A stretch of DNA of 64,000 bases from Limnoperna fortunei (lineage: Eukaryota > Mollusca > Bivalvia > Mytilida > Modiolidae). Both the position numbers and the translations under genes were made by a program. Numbering within the stretch: the first letter of the stretch is position 1; every line of letters begins with the position of its first letter. The DNA lies in assembly GCA_944474755.1 (NCBI GenBank), contig OX104115.1, forward strand, positions 37,025,080-37,089,079, in the 5' to 3' direction. Under the pieces are notes generated by a model. The model was not told the origin of the DNA and ran no database searches. It worked only from the letters and a program-made list of their open reading frames with translations. This document shows, one piece after another, positions 1 through 11,913 of the stretch.

Positions 1-264
1 TGTCAACATATAGTAAAAACTCGTTTGTTATGTTTAATTTCCGGATGCATGTGCATCATAAAAAGACAATTGAGTCTGTCATTTGTTGATTGTAGATGAA
101 AATTAACCATGTATGAAAAGAGATGCACAAAATTGTTGTAAGCACGTGCTAACAGTGCTATAATGTAGCTAAGCCACTGACATTTCCAAGTGTTTCAAAT
201 ATTATCTTTATTACTCTTAATGAAATACATATTTTGTTGGAATCTAGGTCGAATTTTACTAGAC

Positions 265-465
265 ATATTACATTTACGGGGCATGCGAGTTCGAGCCCAA
301 CATGAGGTTGTGTTCAACTTTTAACTCAATGAACATAGATTGCAATTTTTGCTGAACGTTGGAAGGTTTAACCGGGTTCCCTGTTTCATTCCAAAATACT
401 TTTAGTAGTGTTTCACTGGTTTATTAAACACAACAACGAATAATCCATACTATAGGGCTTTTTTA
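265..465 (+). mobile_element. Diverged SINE of a different family
   Basis: A box B-like gagttcgagcccaac at about 289-303, then tggaaggtttaaccgggttc, which is a body motif seen in tRNA SINEs. No tail or duplication could be fixed. Confidence 0.4.
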
Positions 466-1098
466 TTTTCATATGTTTACATTCACAGTAAAATACCACG
501 TAATAATAATAACATGTTAAATATTTTTAAAAATAAAATAGCATATATAATACTACTTCCAGCTTTCCAAAACTTTCATAACTATCATTTTTACAGGAAA
601 AGTTAGAGTTTGAGTAAATAAAAAACAAACCAGAAAAAGAGTAAATTCAATTCCCAGTTAACTTTTCTCCAGAACCAGTAAAGAAAACCAATGCACACCA
701 CAAAATGGCCTCCATCAGTGCCAGACAAAAAGAGATACAATTATTTTCCCGACTGAAAATCACTGACCCATGAAACTTAGAAAGTACACCTGAACAACTA
801 CCTTTAGAAGACACCAACTCACTGTGCAAAAATCAATAGGTTACTGATAGCATACAATCTGTAAATAAAAATTAATAAATAAATTACAGTTACAGTAAAG
901 AAATCCAGTCCACTGTATTAAATGCTAAAAAAATATAAGATAATTAAACACATCTGACTATAAAAATACAAAACTCGAGCATTACCACACATTCCCACAT
1001 TCAGTCATGAAATGACGTTCCGTCATTTTCCTGTCAGTGGTGGTTTACTAAATTTAAAACGGTTAATGCTGTTCCTCGCTGCAATTCCCGAATATTAT

Positions 1099-1219
1099 AG
1101 GGTTATTGCATGAACATTAGGAAATATTGTCCCAAGCAAGTGTTATATTGCACGAGCTTGCGAGTGCAATATAGCATCTTGCGAAGGACAATATTTCCCA
1201 ATATTCATGCAATAACCCT
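1099..1219. mobile_element. Near-palindromic 121-bp fold-back MITE
   Basis: AGGGTTATTGCATGAA (1099 on) pairs with TTCATGCAATAACCCT (ending 1219). GGAAATATTGTCC pairs with GGACAATATTTCC. An inner TATTGCACGAG...GTGCAATA hairpin completes it. Flanking attata motifs may be a target duplication. Almost the whole element can fold into one stem. Confidence 0.8.
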
Positions 1220-1504
1220 TTTATTATATAGTAATAACTTTTTTGTGCTTTTAAGTGATTATTCATTATCTTGTAATATTTTACTAGGTCCAATTTTATC
1301 ATATTTTCACTTGGTCAGTATTACAGATATATATATTTTGATGTAGATTTACATATAATAAAAACAGATTTGTTTTTTCAATTTTGTGTTTTTATTTGTT
1401 GCTCCTTATTATTGTGAATATATGGCCACACAAACGAATTCCGTCCATACCCGAAATTCGGCGATTATCCCGTACGTAATGTTATTTTTGCATACCAATT
1501 GTTA

Positions 1505-1775
1505 TCGTTTGGTATGTTTGTTTTAAATGATGTTTAACGCCACTTTCAGCAATTTTGCAGCTATGTCTTGGCGCCCAGTCTGTATTGGGGGGGGGGGGGG
1601 AAACAGGTGTACCCTTAGAAACGCCCGACCTTCGGTAGAAAGACTGGCAATCTTGTCAATTACGATTGGAGTCGAGTGAACCCTGCCCGCAGTGAGAATC
1701 GAGCGCAATTCAGTGTTGACAGACCACGTGATCAATAGTAGTTAACTACCTTAACCATTCGGCCGAAGAGGCCAT
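1505..1775 (-). mobile_element. SINE copy, nearly full length
   Basis: Minus-orientation landmarks run from gatgtttaacgccactttca to ccttaaccattcggccg. A run of about 13 G replaces the C-rich part. Confidence 0.88.
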
Positions 1776-2254
1776 TTGTTGTAGCAAAGTGCGTACTCAC
1801 AATTTACAAATAGAGGCTTTTGTTTGAATCATTATAATAAAAACAAATTGCAATTAAAAATAGTTATCAACCGGCTTAAACAAATAAAATAATTACAGTC
1901 GTTGTGCCAGTCGCATTTTGTTTGTCTGATACAACGGAGAAAATGTCTATAACAAACATTTTTGATTGATAGCACGAAAACGTCGTTTAAACAGACATAT
2001 TTCGACAGTCAGCGCAAAAAATTCCTGTGACATACATTTGGTGACTTACAACATTTGACAGTCAACGGAAAAATGTCTGTGATAAACAAAACATTCCGGG
2101 ACAGACATAAAATAAATATCGTCTGCAGCCTTTTATCGGACATTTTTGCAGTCATTAGACTTTAATTAATTTTAGTCTTTGATATACTGCAACTGGTTTA
2201 AATTGTGGTTTTTTTTTGTTAGTTCTTTAAGAAATTTTTTTAAATTTATTTTAG

Positions 2255-2314
2255 TTTGCATTGGAGAAAGCAGAAAGAATTGCACAGGATATATTTAGCT
2301 CTATGTCAATAAAG
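2255..2314 (+). CDS. Orphan candidate exon, unrecognised
   Basis: A strong polypyrimidine acceptor ...TTTATTTTAG| precedes 60 nt of open frame. It reads FALEKAERIAQDIFSSMSIK and ends in AAAG|GTTGGT. Composition is clearly more coding-like than its surroundings, but no partner exon was found within the window. It could be an exon of a gene entering from the left, a fossil, or chance. It lies inside the large inverted-repeat region. Confidence 0.2.
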
Positions 2315-2821
2315 GTTGGTGTCAAACATATATGTGCAAACTCTGACCCGAATTCATAACCCTTCTGTAGCCCTATGTCGATATTGTCAAGTTGCATTAA
2401 AAATGAAACCACAAGAACACATTTAACACCATAACATGTTAAATTATTGTAAACGTGTAAACAATGTTGGGGTATAATTTGCTGTTTTTAATCGGAAGTG
2501 AAAATCTAGAAAATTTGTAACTTTCAGAAACATATTCCTTTTTTTCATTCTTTGTCTAGGTTATTTTTGTCAATCCGATTTATTTGTGTGCAATATATAA
2601 TTATATTGTAAATACTTGTTGCATTTCACATAAAAAATACTTAAATAAAACACACCCAATTGATCAAGTCATAGAAGTCCGTGCAAAAAAACATAACAAT
2701 ATTTTACTTCAGAATTGTAATTCTGAAATCAGAAATGTAATTTTTTTCGTGAAATTTACCTATATTAACCACTTGAACTTCTTGTATATTTGTGAACTGT
2801 CATTTTGTTATGAAACCGTTT

Positions 2822-3054
2822 ATTGTTTATTTGATTTTTAACGCCAATTTCAGCATTTTTTCAGATTTTATGGCGTCCAGATTTAATTGGAGGAGGAAAC
2901 GGGCATGAAAGCTGGCAATCCTTGTTAATTTAGATTGGATTCGAATATATTGTGCCCGCATAGTGAGACTCGAACCCACAATCTCAGTGTTGACAGACCA
3001 CGTGATCAATAGTAGACGAACTACCTTTAGTTGACCACTCGGCAACCGAGGCCC
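2822..3054 (-). mobile_element. SINE copy
   Basis: Runs from tttttaacgccaatttcagc to accactcggcaaccgaggcc in minus orientation, with a small internal deletion where the consensus has the ctaccgaaggtcg segment. Confidence 0.88.
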
Positions 3055-4535
3055 CTGAAACGTTTAAGCGAACGTGCTGTATTGTATTGCCTTCTTTCAT
3101 GGCCGACTTACCTATTATCATATTAAAATACGAAGTGCGTAGTCGTTTGTTTACATGTTTTAGTCAAAAATAATATAAATGCAAGTTGATTTTCAAACAT
3201 CAGACAGTCACATAATGATACGATACAGTCGGAATATTAATTTTGTGTAAATAATCGGCTTTAGATTGAGACGAAATTAGCGGTAAATCGACTCCTTTCG
3301 GCATCAAATCCAAACACATAAAACAACAAAAAAGTCATTTACTGTGGCGTGAAAATAAATGATTTACGGATCTGCTACTGTTGAGAAATGTATGTGTCTT
3401 TTTCTCGTTCCTGTGCGCTTCACCTGAGAAAACGTATATTTCTGTTGGACATGGTAGATCGCCTGGTTCTTCCCCAAAACGAATGTCAGAATCTATTACT
3501 TTTTCTCAATGAAATAGAACCAAAACAGTTTAAAAACCTGAAAACATCATCGAACACTCTAAATTACCAAACTGATTATATAATCAGCCTAAATGACCAA
3601 ATTGATTAAATAGTCAGCAATAGACTCATATAAAAAAAAACTTGCGTGTCTGCCTTAAAGAACATTAACATCTATCAGACGATTCGCAAAGTTTTGTTGT
3701 TCGAGGTCATAATTTTTATTTAGCATCACCTATTTATAAACATAACATTTTCTTACAGACGGTCAAAGATTAAATTCATATTTTCTAAACGTTGTCCGAA
3801 TGTCAAGGGTTTTACACGATATATCTGAAATATAGTACACCTATTAGAAAAATATGAAGATGGGACCTATTCCATTAGATTACCAGATGACACAATATAT
3901 TTTGCAAAATACAAATTTATATAACCTATATTTAGGTTAAAAATGTACGATTTCTGAAAAATAGCTTTTCAATCTTCCTTTGAACACTGTTAAAATCATC
4001 AGTTAGAACAATATTTGTGATGACATTTTATTTATTTATTGTTATTTTTCATAAGTCTAAAACTCGATCTCTACGCTGTAATAATTTATCGTATTAATTA
4101 TATATTGTTGAATGTTATACTTAATCCTTTACAATTTAAGATGTATTGTTCTTATGTTTATAAAATGTTAATAGTAAAGCGACAAATAATGTCAACTTAG
4201 TCTTTATATCTTTTAAACGTTCTATATTTTTCTTCTCAACTGAAATTGTGTATTAAACATATGAATCATTATTTAACAGTTAAGATAAAAAATTCATACC
4301 CTTCAACGGGCATCTTAATCCCCATTTCTTTATTAGATGTTTATTTGGCGAGCAGACGTTTTTGGAATAACCGACTTAGTGACGTATTATCAGCAATTAT
4401 GAGACTCGAAGACATCCAATGTTTATCATTCATACACAGCAGAAGCAAATAAGGGCCAATGACAGAAATCTTAATTATAAAACCATGCAAGAGGCGATTT
4501 ATGATTGGAATTGTCGTTTATGTGTGAAAATCAAC

Positions 4536-4786
4536 TGTTTGTTTGTTTGTTTGATGGTGTTTAACGCCACTTTCAGCCATTTGAGCTATATCATGGCGTC
4601 CAGTTTTCATTGGAGTACCCGAGAGAATCTTCGACCTGCGTAGAAAAACTGGCAATCACTGTCAATTAAGATTGGAGTCGAGTACACCCTGACTGCAGTG
4701 AGAATCGAACCAGCAATCTCAATGTTGACAGACCACGTGATCAATAGTAGACGATCTACCTTAACCACTCGGCCACCCATGCCCCC
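4536..4786 (-). mobile_element. SINE copy, nearly full length with (GTTT)n tail
   Basis: Runs from gtttgtttgtttgatggtgt to accactcggccacccatgcc in minus orientation. Boxes A and B are recognisable. Confidence 0.9.
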
Positions 4787-6057
4787 AAAATCGATTTTAC
4801 TTAAGGTAATAAATTTATGAAAATCATTATCAGTCCTACTTCAGATGTTGAGCTAATAAAAATGAAAAAGCCATACAGAACCGTCAACTGCAGAAACTGA
4901 AAAAAATTGTTATACTAATTCAAACATATTTCACACAAGATCCTTAAAAAAATCGCGAAGTTTCCCTTTAAAAGATGTCATTATGGGGTCAGTAGAAATA
5001 CCACAAATGACCTCCTTTGTGCACTAAGGACACTAAATTGCACTAAGGACATGATATCATAACTTAACTAGCACAATGAACATGTTCCAACAAAAAGAAT
5101 AACAAAATTAGTTAGAATTCCAAATGTTATTGATTTATCTTTATTAAAAAGAAATTATTTCAATTTTAATCGGAACGTGCCATTCTCTCAAATATTTTCC
5201 CCCTGATTTGGCGACCATATTTTTTTACTTATTCGATTTGGAGAGTAAGTTATCATCTATCTTCTGTGAAAATATAGTTTTATTATCATAGGTCAGTTTT
5301 TTGCGATCTGCGATTTTGTGTATTCCGATTGCATAACAAAAATGGCGGGAACGTATTAATTCCACATTTATGCTCGAAACTTACGTATTTTTAAATAGAT
5401 TATGGCATAGTTGTTTTCTACATGCAATGAAGCCTTCAAAACAATTTAAGTTGATTCTAACAGTAAACTATGGGGAAAATATAACTAAAATAACACATAA
5501 TCATAGTACCCTAAAACAGATGATACAGATGACGTCATAACTTTTTAATACGGTCGGTGACCACTAATTTTTTGTTAGCTGTATTTAAAGATTTTGTCAT
5601 AAGGAAAGTTAAGACAAAATATTAAGAAAATATCATATGAAGATCGAATAATAGGATATGTCCTTAAACACATTGTTTATTGTGTTAAATCAACCATGAC
5701 AAAACACAATAATTAGACGTGCCTTTATTTAATTACAGTAAGTACTTTTATAAATGATAGATAAATAAGCAAAGAGTTTAACGTTTTTGTGTACACACAA
5801 ATTTTACAAAACATATATAAAAACAATATTTTGATACAGTTTAAAGTTAATGAATAAATTTGTAATTGTTGTATCGTGGCATTGTTTTTGCTGATACGGT
5901 TTTTGCTATGTTTTTATCGATGGAATGTGTAGAAGGCAATCGGTTAAATGTACTGACTCTTTAGAATGTATTGTATCTTTTCAAAGAAGCGTAGTATCTA
6001 GCCAGAGTAATAATACTGTCCTGATCCGGCTGCGGTTGTAGTAGAATACAAGGTTAA

Positions 6058-6721
6058 CCTCTACTAAATAGATTTACATAGGTGACCATTATAACATTTT
6101 ATAGAATACCTTCACTATTAGTGACACCCTTATTTTCTCAAAATACCATGTCTTCGCTACAAAATATCTGAATGGTACAACAATATTAAAGTCTAATAAG
6201 AATGTTTTGTAAAGTTTACAAAATGACGTCACAAATAGAGCTAGTTTCACTTGTCAGATTGATAGAAACAGGTGCCAGTCTGTTAAGTTTCGTACAAAAT
6301 CTAATACTTGCTTTAACTTATTAAATTTGGATTCATTTCACTTCTAAAATATTTGTGCATCATATAAACTTAATTATACCCCCCCCCCCCTCCGCAAATT
6401 AATTTGGGAGAGGGTATATAGGAATCACCTGTCTGTCTGTCTGTCTGTCCGTCTATCACTTGTAAGCGCTTCTTCTCCTAAACCGCTTGAGAAATTTTGA
6501 TGAAACTTTACATGACAGAAGTACATCAAATGTAGATGTGCATGAAGAATTTTCGTCGCTGTCGGATATTATACAGGAAGATAATTGGACTTGAAGTGAA
6601 GCGGAGGGTATCCCTTTGTGAGCATGCTCAGAATTTTTATGCAAAGTGAAAGTAGAACTACTTTGGTTTTTTAAGCATTACTTTTGACTACGGCATCAAC
6701 TGATTGGCTATTTAGTAGAGG
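6058..6721. mobile_element. piggyBac-like MITE, 664 bp, flanked by TTAA
   Basis: Perfect inverted ends CCTCTACTAAATAG are each directly flanked by TTAA (6054-6057 and 6722-6725). With the flanks the palindromic match is 19 bp (GTTAACCTCTACTAAATAG). TTAA duplication and a CC start are piggyBac hallmarks. It contains a C10 tract at 6380, a (CTGT)n run at 6430-6450 and no transposase. Confidence 0.75.
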
Positions 6722-6775
6722 TTAACATAAAAATCTATTTACCTTTCACTTGTTCGTAATTTCCGTTTTTCAGAA

Positions 6776-7087
6776 TTACACGTTATTTATATTGTCCACA
6801 AGGAAATATACATTTGTTTTCGTAACTGGAGGAATCTGGTCATGAAAAACAGTTGTGATATTTATGACTGCGTTGTATATATCGCTTGCTGTCAAATTGC
6901 CTTTAGTAAGAAGATTATTGTTAGGAAAATCGAATTGGTGTTCTTGACTTTTACTCTCTTTATTTTCGACGACGGTCGAATTGCATGTCGATTCTGGTGA
7001 TCTTAAAAGTGGCGGACAATCGTCGTTGTTGTCCAAAGCAGGGGGTTTCATTGGTGAATGAATCTTAATTGCAGCTAGTTGTATCAT
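6776..7087 (-). other. Unrecognised 103-codon ORF inside the 2.8-kb inverted-repeat element
   Basis: Starts MIQLAAIKIHSPMKPPALDN and is Asn/Pro/Ser rich. It ends VDNINNV at TAA. No domain is recognised and no neighbour continues it. Its length is unusual for this AT-rich sequence, so it could be a remnant of the element's own gene or a first exon. I cannot assign a function. Confidence 0.25.
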
Positions 7088-8698
7088 AGTTACAAAATAG
7101 TTCGGTATGTAAGTACGAGAAATGTGTGGTGATAGTTATAAAATGTTGGAAGATTCCACGGTCGCCACGCCATTGTGAATTAATGACGAAAACTTCTATG
7201 CTATGAAATTGTACTTTGTACGTGTTAAACGATGATAATGAATCAAGATGACCCTACACAGTAATTTATAATATTTGTATAGTTCGGTTTAATTAAATGC
7301 TGTCGATTTTAGTAAAATCCTAACATTTTATCTGATGTAGGTTTATTTCAACTTTACCGTTAAAAAAATACCTGCTCAATTGACAACAACACATTTCTAT
7401 TAATTTAGGTAAATTTTGGGTTTATTTAACATTTGTTTGTTTCCTTTATAATTATTCATGACTGCGTCTGATTGAAATATTAAAAATAACTAAACAAATA
7501 ATTATAGCAATTAACATGTTTATTGTGTACCGAGTGGCTTCCCGCAGCGCTTGGGAGTTGTATTGTTATGGCGCGTGCCAATAAAATAATCGATATTTCA
7601 CATATTTTGAAAGATTCCTTTTTAAAAATTGGTATTCTAATTCTTTGTAATAAGTTCTTTGATACAACATGTTCATTGTGCTCTTTTAGTGATGTTATCA
7701 TGTCCTTAGTGCAATTCAGAGTCCTTGGTGCACAAAGGAGGTCCTTTGCGGTATTTCTACGGACCGGTCATTATGTCATATGATATCTAGCAGCAATTTT
7801 AATAAAGTGTTAGAAAAATTAGAATTTTAAATGTTTTTATACAACAGACATATTCTGAATCGTGTGTTTTTCTCCTATGCATCACCGTCATTATAAGGAT
7901 AGCATTCATTACAAAATAATAACACTTATTACGTCTCTATACTTCTCTTAAGAAAATACATAAGATTGCAGGTACTTGCAAATTCGCGGTTTTGTTTCTA
8001 AAATTGTGTTTTTATTGACTTTATTTAATGACAGACATCATGTACTTGATGAAAAATACGCGATATCTGTTTTTAGGTTACCTTAGTATATCCTTCAGAA
8101 CGGTAAATTAAAGAAACGACAGAAACAGTTTATCAACATCAGTTTTAGACGCATATGACACAAATGTTTGTTGTTGTTCACATATTCTGTCCGTCACCGA
8201 CATTTATGCCGTGGCACAGTCAAAATTTGTCTGCCTCAACGGCTTATCCGTTGTATAGGTGAAAAAATGTCTCTCGCAGTATTTTTTTCCCGTTGACTCA
8301 GTCGAATATAGTCTGCTACAACGGCTTTATCGTTGTATCAGTAAACAAATGTCTATCACTGACATTTCCTCCGTGGTGTCATCCTGGTTTGCACACTTTT
8401 AATTAGGGGTATATAGAAACATATGGTGTTTTGTTGTTTTAGCAATTATAGTTCATTTCTTGAAATTATAGTCTGATTTTTCAGCTGTATTTGATAAAAG
8501 GGGGTGTTCCCGGAATGCCAACATTTTTAAAATCACATAATTAAGTTTTGTTGTTTTAGTGATTACGAAGGGGTACAACAAGGGGTGTAAGTATAATAAT
8601 AGGTAAAATAACATTTTTTACAGAAAAAGGTGAATTTTAAAGTTGTAAAATTACATGTATTTAGAACGTATTATTATTATGTTATTTATGTAAAAATG

Positions 8699-8732
8699 AA
8701 TAATAAATAAATAAATAAATTAATTAATTAAT
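8699..8732. repeat. (AAAT)n/(AATT)n microsatellite
   Basis: aataaataaataaataaatt followed by aattaattaat. Confidence 0.85.
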
Positions 8733-8869
8733 ATTTTAAGCATCAAAGTTAACAAATTGATCATAATATTATGTATTAATTACTATCCCCACTGAATACT
8801 TTTAGCATAATTCAAAGTAAATCATGGCTATGGCACAGTTGAACTTAAAGTACATACGCACCAGACTAG

Positions 8870-9539
8870 GAGGCAACAATTAAGCTTTCAATGATTATCT
8901 TTTCCGGGTAAAGACTGGAAGTGTACTATACCAGCATGCCCAGCGACTATCAACGCTAAGAATGACACTATTACGGCACTAGGACAGCAATAACACTTTC
9001 ACCCTGCAGACCAAGCAAACATTGTAGCCAAAGACATAATGCACTTTATATCGACAAAATGACAGGAAGAAGTAAGACTAATACCAGCTATTTACCAAGA
9101 AGAGATGTCAACAGGTTTACAGATCCACTACAAGGACAATAACGACATATGACGTTAGTGATACGCGCAGCAGCACTTCCACTTGTTCCAGCCCAACACG
9201 TAGATTATGTTGTTACCCAATTGATTGATAACGACCGCACTCTATGGAATCATTTCAACACAGAAGGACCCCGAACCACCAACCACCTGGAAGCCTGGCA
9301 TGGTAAACTAAAAAGAAAAGTCCAGCACAGTCACCCGAATATCTACACCATCATCCAGATTTTTAAAGACATCGACGCAGTCAACGAGATAACCCATATT
9401 CAACTTCAGGCCCACGGAACCCAAAAAGCCCAGACCCAAGAAGTACCGAACCATCGACAACTACATCAGCACATTGAAGGACAGACTCGCCAACAACACC
9501 ATCGACTTCATGGAATATGTGGATGCTGTATCACAATAG
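8870..9539 (+). pseudogene. FLYWCH zinc finger plus MULE-type transposase C-terminus, decayed
   Basis: From about 8917 the frame reads DWKCTIPACPATINAKND, then a TAA, then HFHPADQANIVAKDIMHFIS. This is a FLYWCH finger (Cys-x4-Cys ... His-x-His) followed by its usual linker. A second in-frame TGA follows. After a jump, an open stretch from 9149 contains PRTTNHLEAWHGKLKRKV and HPNIYTIIQIF, the conserved C-terminal block of MULE/FLYWCH transposases. A frameshift near 9420 is needed to reach the natural end (KKYRTIDNYISTLKDRLANN ... DAVSQ, TAG at 9537). The catalytic core is missing. It is non-functional. Confidence 0.75.
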
Positions 9540-9777
9540 ACTTAACGTGTAATTTTATTATTTTGTTATATTTTGCTACAATGACAGTATTTATAATTTT
9601 AAAATAAAATAATGTCTTATATATTGAGTGATAATATTTATAATAATATACAATTATTATTATAAAATATATACCAGTACAATATTACACAATTTTACAT
9701 TTACATGTAGTTACCCTGTATGTGGGACCCCTTAATCCTCACTGATGAGCGCCTACAATGTTCTTTGATCTTTCAAA

Positions 9778-10032
9778 ATGTTGGCATTCCGGCACACAGC
9801 CGATAAAAGTGTGGCTCTATATTCAACAGTTAAAAGTATTGAAAATAACCGCAACAGCACAGTATATTCGAGATGCACTGAACTAACATGTGCAGCAACA
9901 GTCAACACTCATGAAGGCCACATAGTTATGTTTGGTCCAGCACACAACCACCCAGCTAGCCAGGATAACATTGTTCTATTTAGTGATATGAACTGTATTT
10001 GTGCTTATTTCTATCTTAGTGCTGATGATTAA
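9778..10032 (+). pseudogene. Second, isolated FLYWCH finger fragment
   Basis: An 84-codon open frame with STVYSRCTELTCAATVNTHE and FGPAHNHPASQ gives Cys-x4-Cys ... His-x-His, as in FLYWCH fingers. No transposase body follows; AT-rich spacer begins after the stop. The start segment AAAATGTTGGCATTCCGG recurs inverted at 8510-8527, so pieces of the same element were rearranged around the first pseudogene. Confidence 0.55.
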
Positions 10033-11328
10033 TTTTTATTTATCATATGTTAAAAATATGATATATTTTGTAATAAAATATTTTGAATGTTTAATAAATC
10101 CTTTTTTATATAGATAAAAATCATCAAATAAGAGTATCAATTGTTTAAAATATATTTTCCTATTTTCAACACAAAAATAATATTTCCTGTTTAAACACAA
10201 ATATAAAAAGTGAAGAAAAGAAAACAACCCCTTAAAACATTTAAAAAATATAGAACACTTTTATCACTTTTCTTTCTGCACAGAGAAATATTTTAAAATA
10301 TATACTTTTTATACATTTTGTACGTATTAAAATAGAACAGACTTTAGATCTTCATGGTCAGTAAACCCATTGTCTTTTTTGTTTATTTAACTTAATTAAT
10401 TATATAGCTAATTAAATGTGGGCAAACCAGCTGTACACTAAACCTCCTCCGTTGTATCAGGCAAAATACGGCCTTCACTACGCATGGAAATTATTATTGT
10501 TAATTTATTTACAGCAGTTGATTACTATTTTAAATTTTAATTTGTTTTATGAAAATGTTCGGAATTAAACAAAAAAAATCCCTATTGGGAAATTGTGCTC
10601 TCGCACTATTTATGATTACAAATGTTTTAATTAGAGCAGCTCTTTTACCTTAAGTGCAACTTGACCGACATCATATTTATCCAGAATCGTACATGACAGG
10701 CCTATGTTCTCTCAAAATTTCATGACCTCTTTAAAACCTTCCAAGAGAAAACCAGCTTCCCGGGTAAACCCCACTCTAAAAATAGCTCTTTCTGGTTTAT
10801 AGGTCATGTAGTGCATGTGACATAAAACATACTAAACACCATTAGAACAGAGCAAGTTAGGACTCAAAATTTTTTCAATATATTCACCTTTCAGAAAAAC
10901 TTTCATTCATTAAAATCCAGTTAGTAGTTTTTAATATACACTAAGATAAACAGGACTATTTTCTTTTTAAGTACTATTTTCTCATATGTTCCAAATTTGA
11001 TTGGTCCCCTTTAGTGTCTTGACACCTAAATATTATTTTTATTGTTGTTATACCGGTCAATTTATTTTCTTAATGTCAACTTACCTTATGAAAATGTTCG
11101 GAATTCAACAAAAACATCTATTTGGAAATCTGGTTATCTTCTACATTTTTATAACAATATTTTCTGCAAACAAAGTTAAACATGATGACATCGCTAATTT
11201 ATTAAGTTATGTCGAAAATTATTTTACTACTAAAATTAGGATAAATATGTTTAACAATTTTAAATATAATATTTAAAACAAATCAAATCCTGTTTGTTTT
11301 CTATAGCTTAAAATATCAGGTATTTCAG
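10033..11328. other. AT-rich spacer with one short direct repeat
   Basis: No gene seen. A ~30-bp segment (atgaaaatgttcggaatt plus ...caacaaaaa) occurs at about 10549 and again at 11090. Several short ORFs here have AT-biased, low-information sequence. Confidence 0.5.
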
Positions 11329-11443
11329 TAACGTTGTCGCGTGAGATATGCAAGTCCCGTGAAAATTGCAAGCACGCATGTGCAAAATATTTTTTTCTTT
11401 AACAGTCACTTCCGCCGTGAGAAACGCAAGTTTGACTCCTTTC

Positions 11444-11913
11444 AGGTGTAGGACCACCATAGATTTTTTACTCTTCGGCTATATTAAAATTTGATAATTT
11501 TGACTTATCCTAGAAAATTTACCTTTGTTTCAAATTAAGTGACACTTCTGTCCCCTATAAAAATGCACTGGCTGAACATTCTGTCAAAATTTCACAATAT
11601 GTTTCATGGCATATAAGAAAAAACGCTCAACCTGAAGTCCACGTGGTCTAAAAATCTACTTTCACTTTCTATTTCAGTCCAAAAATAGTGCTTGTCCCTA
11701 ATTGACTCTCAACATTTTTATGTTCATTTAAAACCAATAAAACTTTATCCTCAAGTTTCCTAGAATATTCAGCTTTCCAAAAATACCAAATTTATTCTGG
11801 TATCATGTGCGGTTCAAATTCTATATGATGCAAGAGTGAACCTGTCTGTTGACTAGTACTACTTTTACGTACAACCTCTGGACTGGTTCCCGGTATTTGG
11901 TGGTCCTACACCT
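11444..11913. mobile_element. 470-bp MITE, copy 1
   Basis: Perfect 16-bp inverted ends AGGTGTAGGACCACCA. The whole element recurs at 13158-13627 with the same length and only one difference that I found (gcAtataag/gcGtataag). There is no coding capacity. No direct flanking duplication is evident (ctcctttc on the left, aaagaaga on the right). Confidence 0.88.

Larger units (their letters stand above)
4975..7785. mobile_element. Inverted-repeat element of about 2.8 kb nested in the previous one
   Basis: Left arm landmarks gtagaaataccacaaatgac, ctcctttgtgcactaaggac and gcacaatgaacatgtt are matched in reverse complement at 7664-7785 (cagaaataccgc-like, ctttgtgcaccaaggactct, gcacaatgaacatgtt). 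Similarity continues more weakly for about 250 bp. The outer ends are not sharp. The interior holds a TTAA MITE and one 103-codon minus-strand ORF at 6776-7087 of unknown nature. Confidence 0.55.
1931..8382. mobile_element. Possible 6.5-kb element bounded by diverged ~210-bp inverted repeats
   Basis: The left block (1931-2140: acggagaaaatgtctataac, agcacgaaaacgtcg, cagacatatttcgacagtca) aligns at roughly 70% to the reverse complement of the right block (8160-8382: acggaggaaatgtcagtgat, caacgataaagccg, cagactatattcgactg). Both are built from loose ~70-bp units. No target duplication was fixed. The interior contains two SINEs, a second inverted-repeat element and no transposase I can recognise. 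Confidence 0.4.

Noticed and set aside
647..829. 60-codon minus-strand ORF as a last exon
   Set aside because: No convincing acceptor or homologue; composition is not distinct from the surroundings.
9742..9749. CTGATGAG core suggesting a hammerhead ribozyme
   Set aside because: No CGAAA segment or pairing stems follow within a plausible distance.
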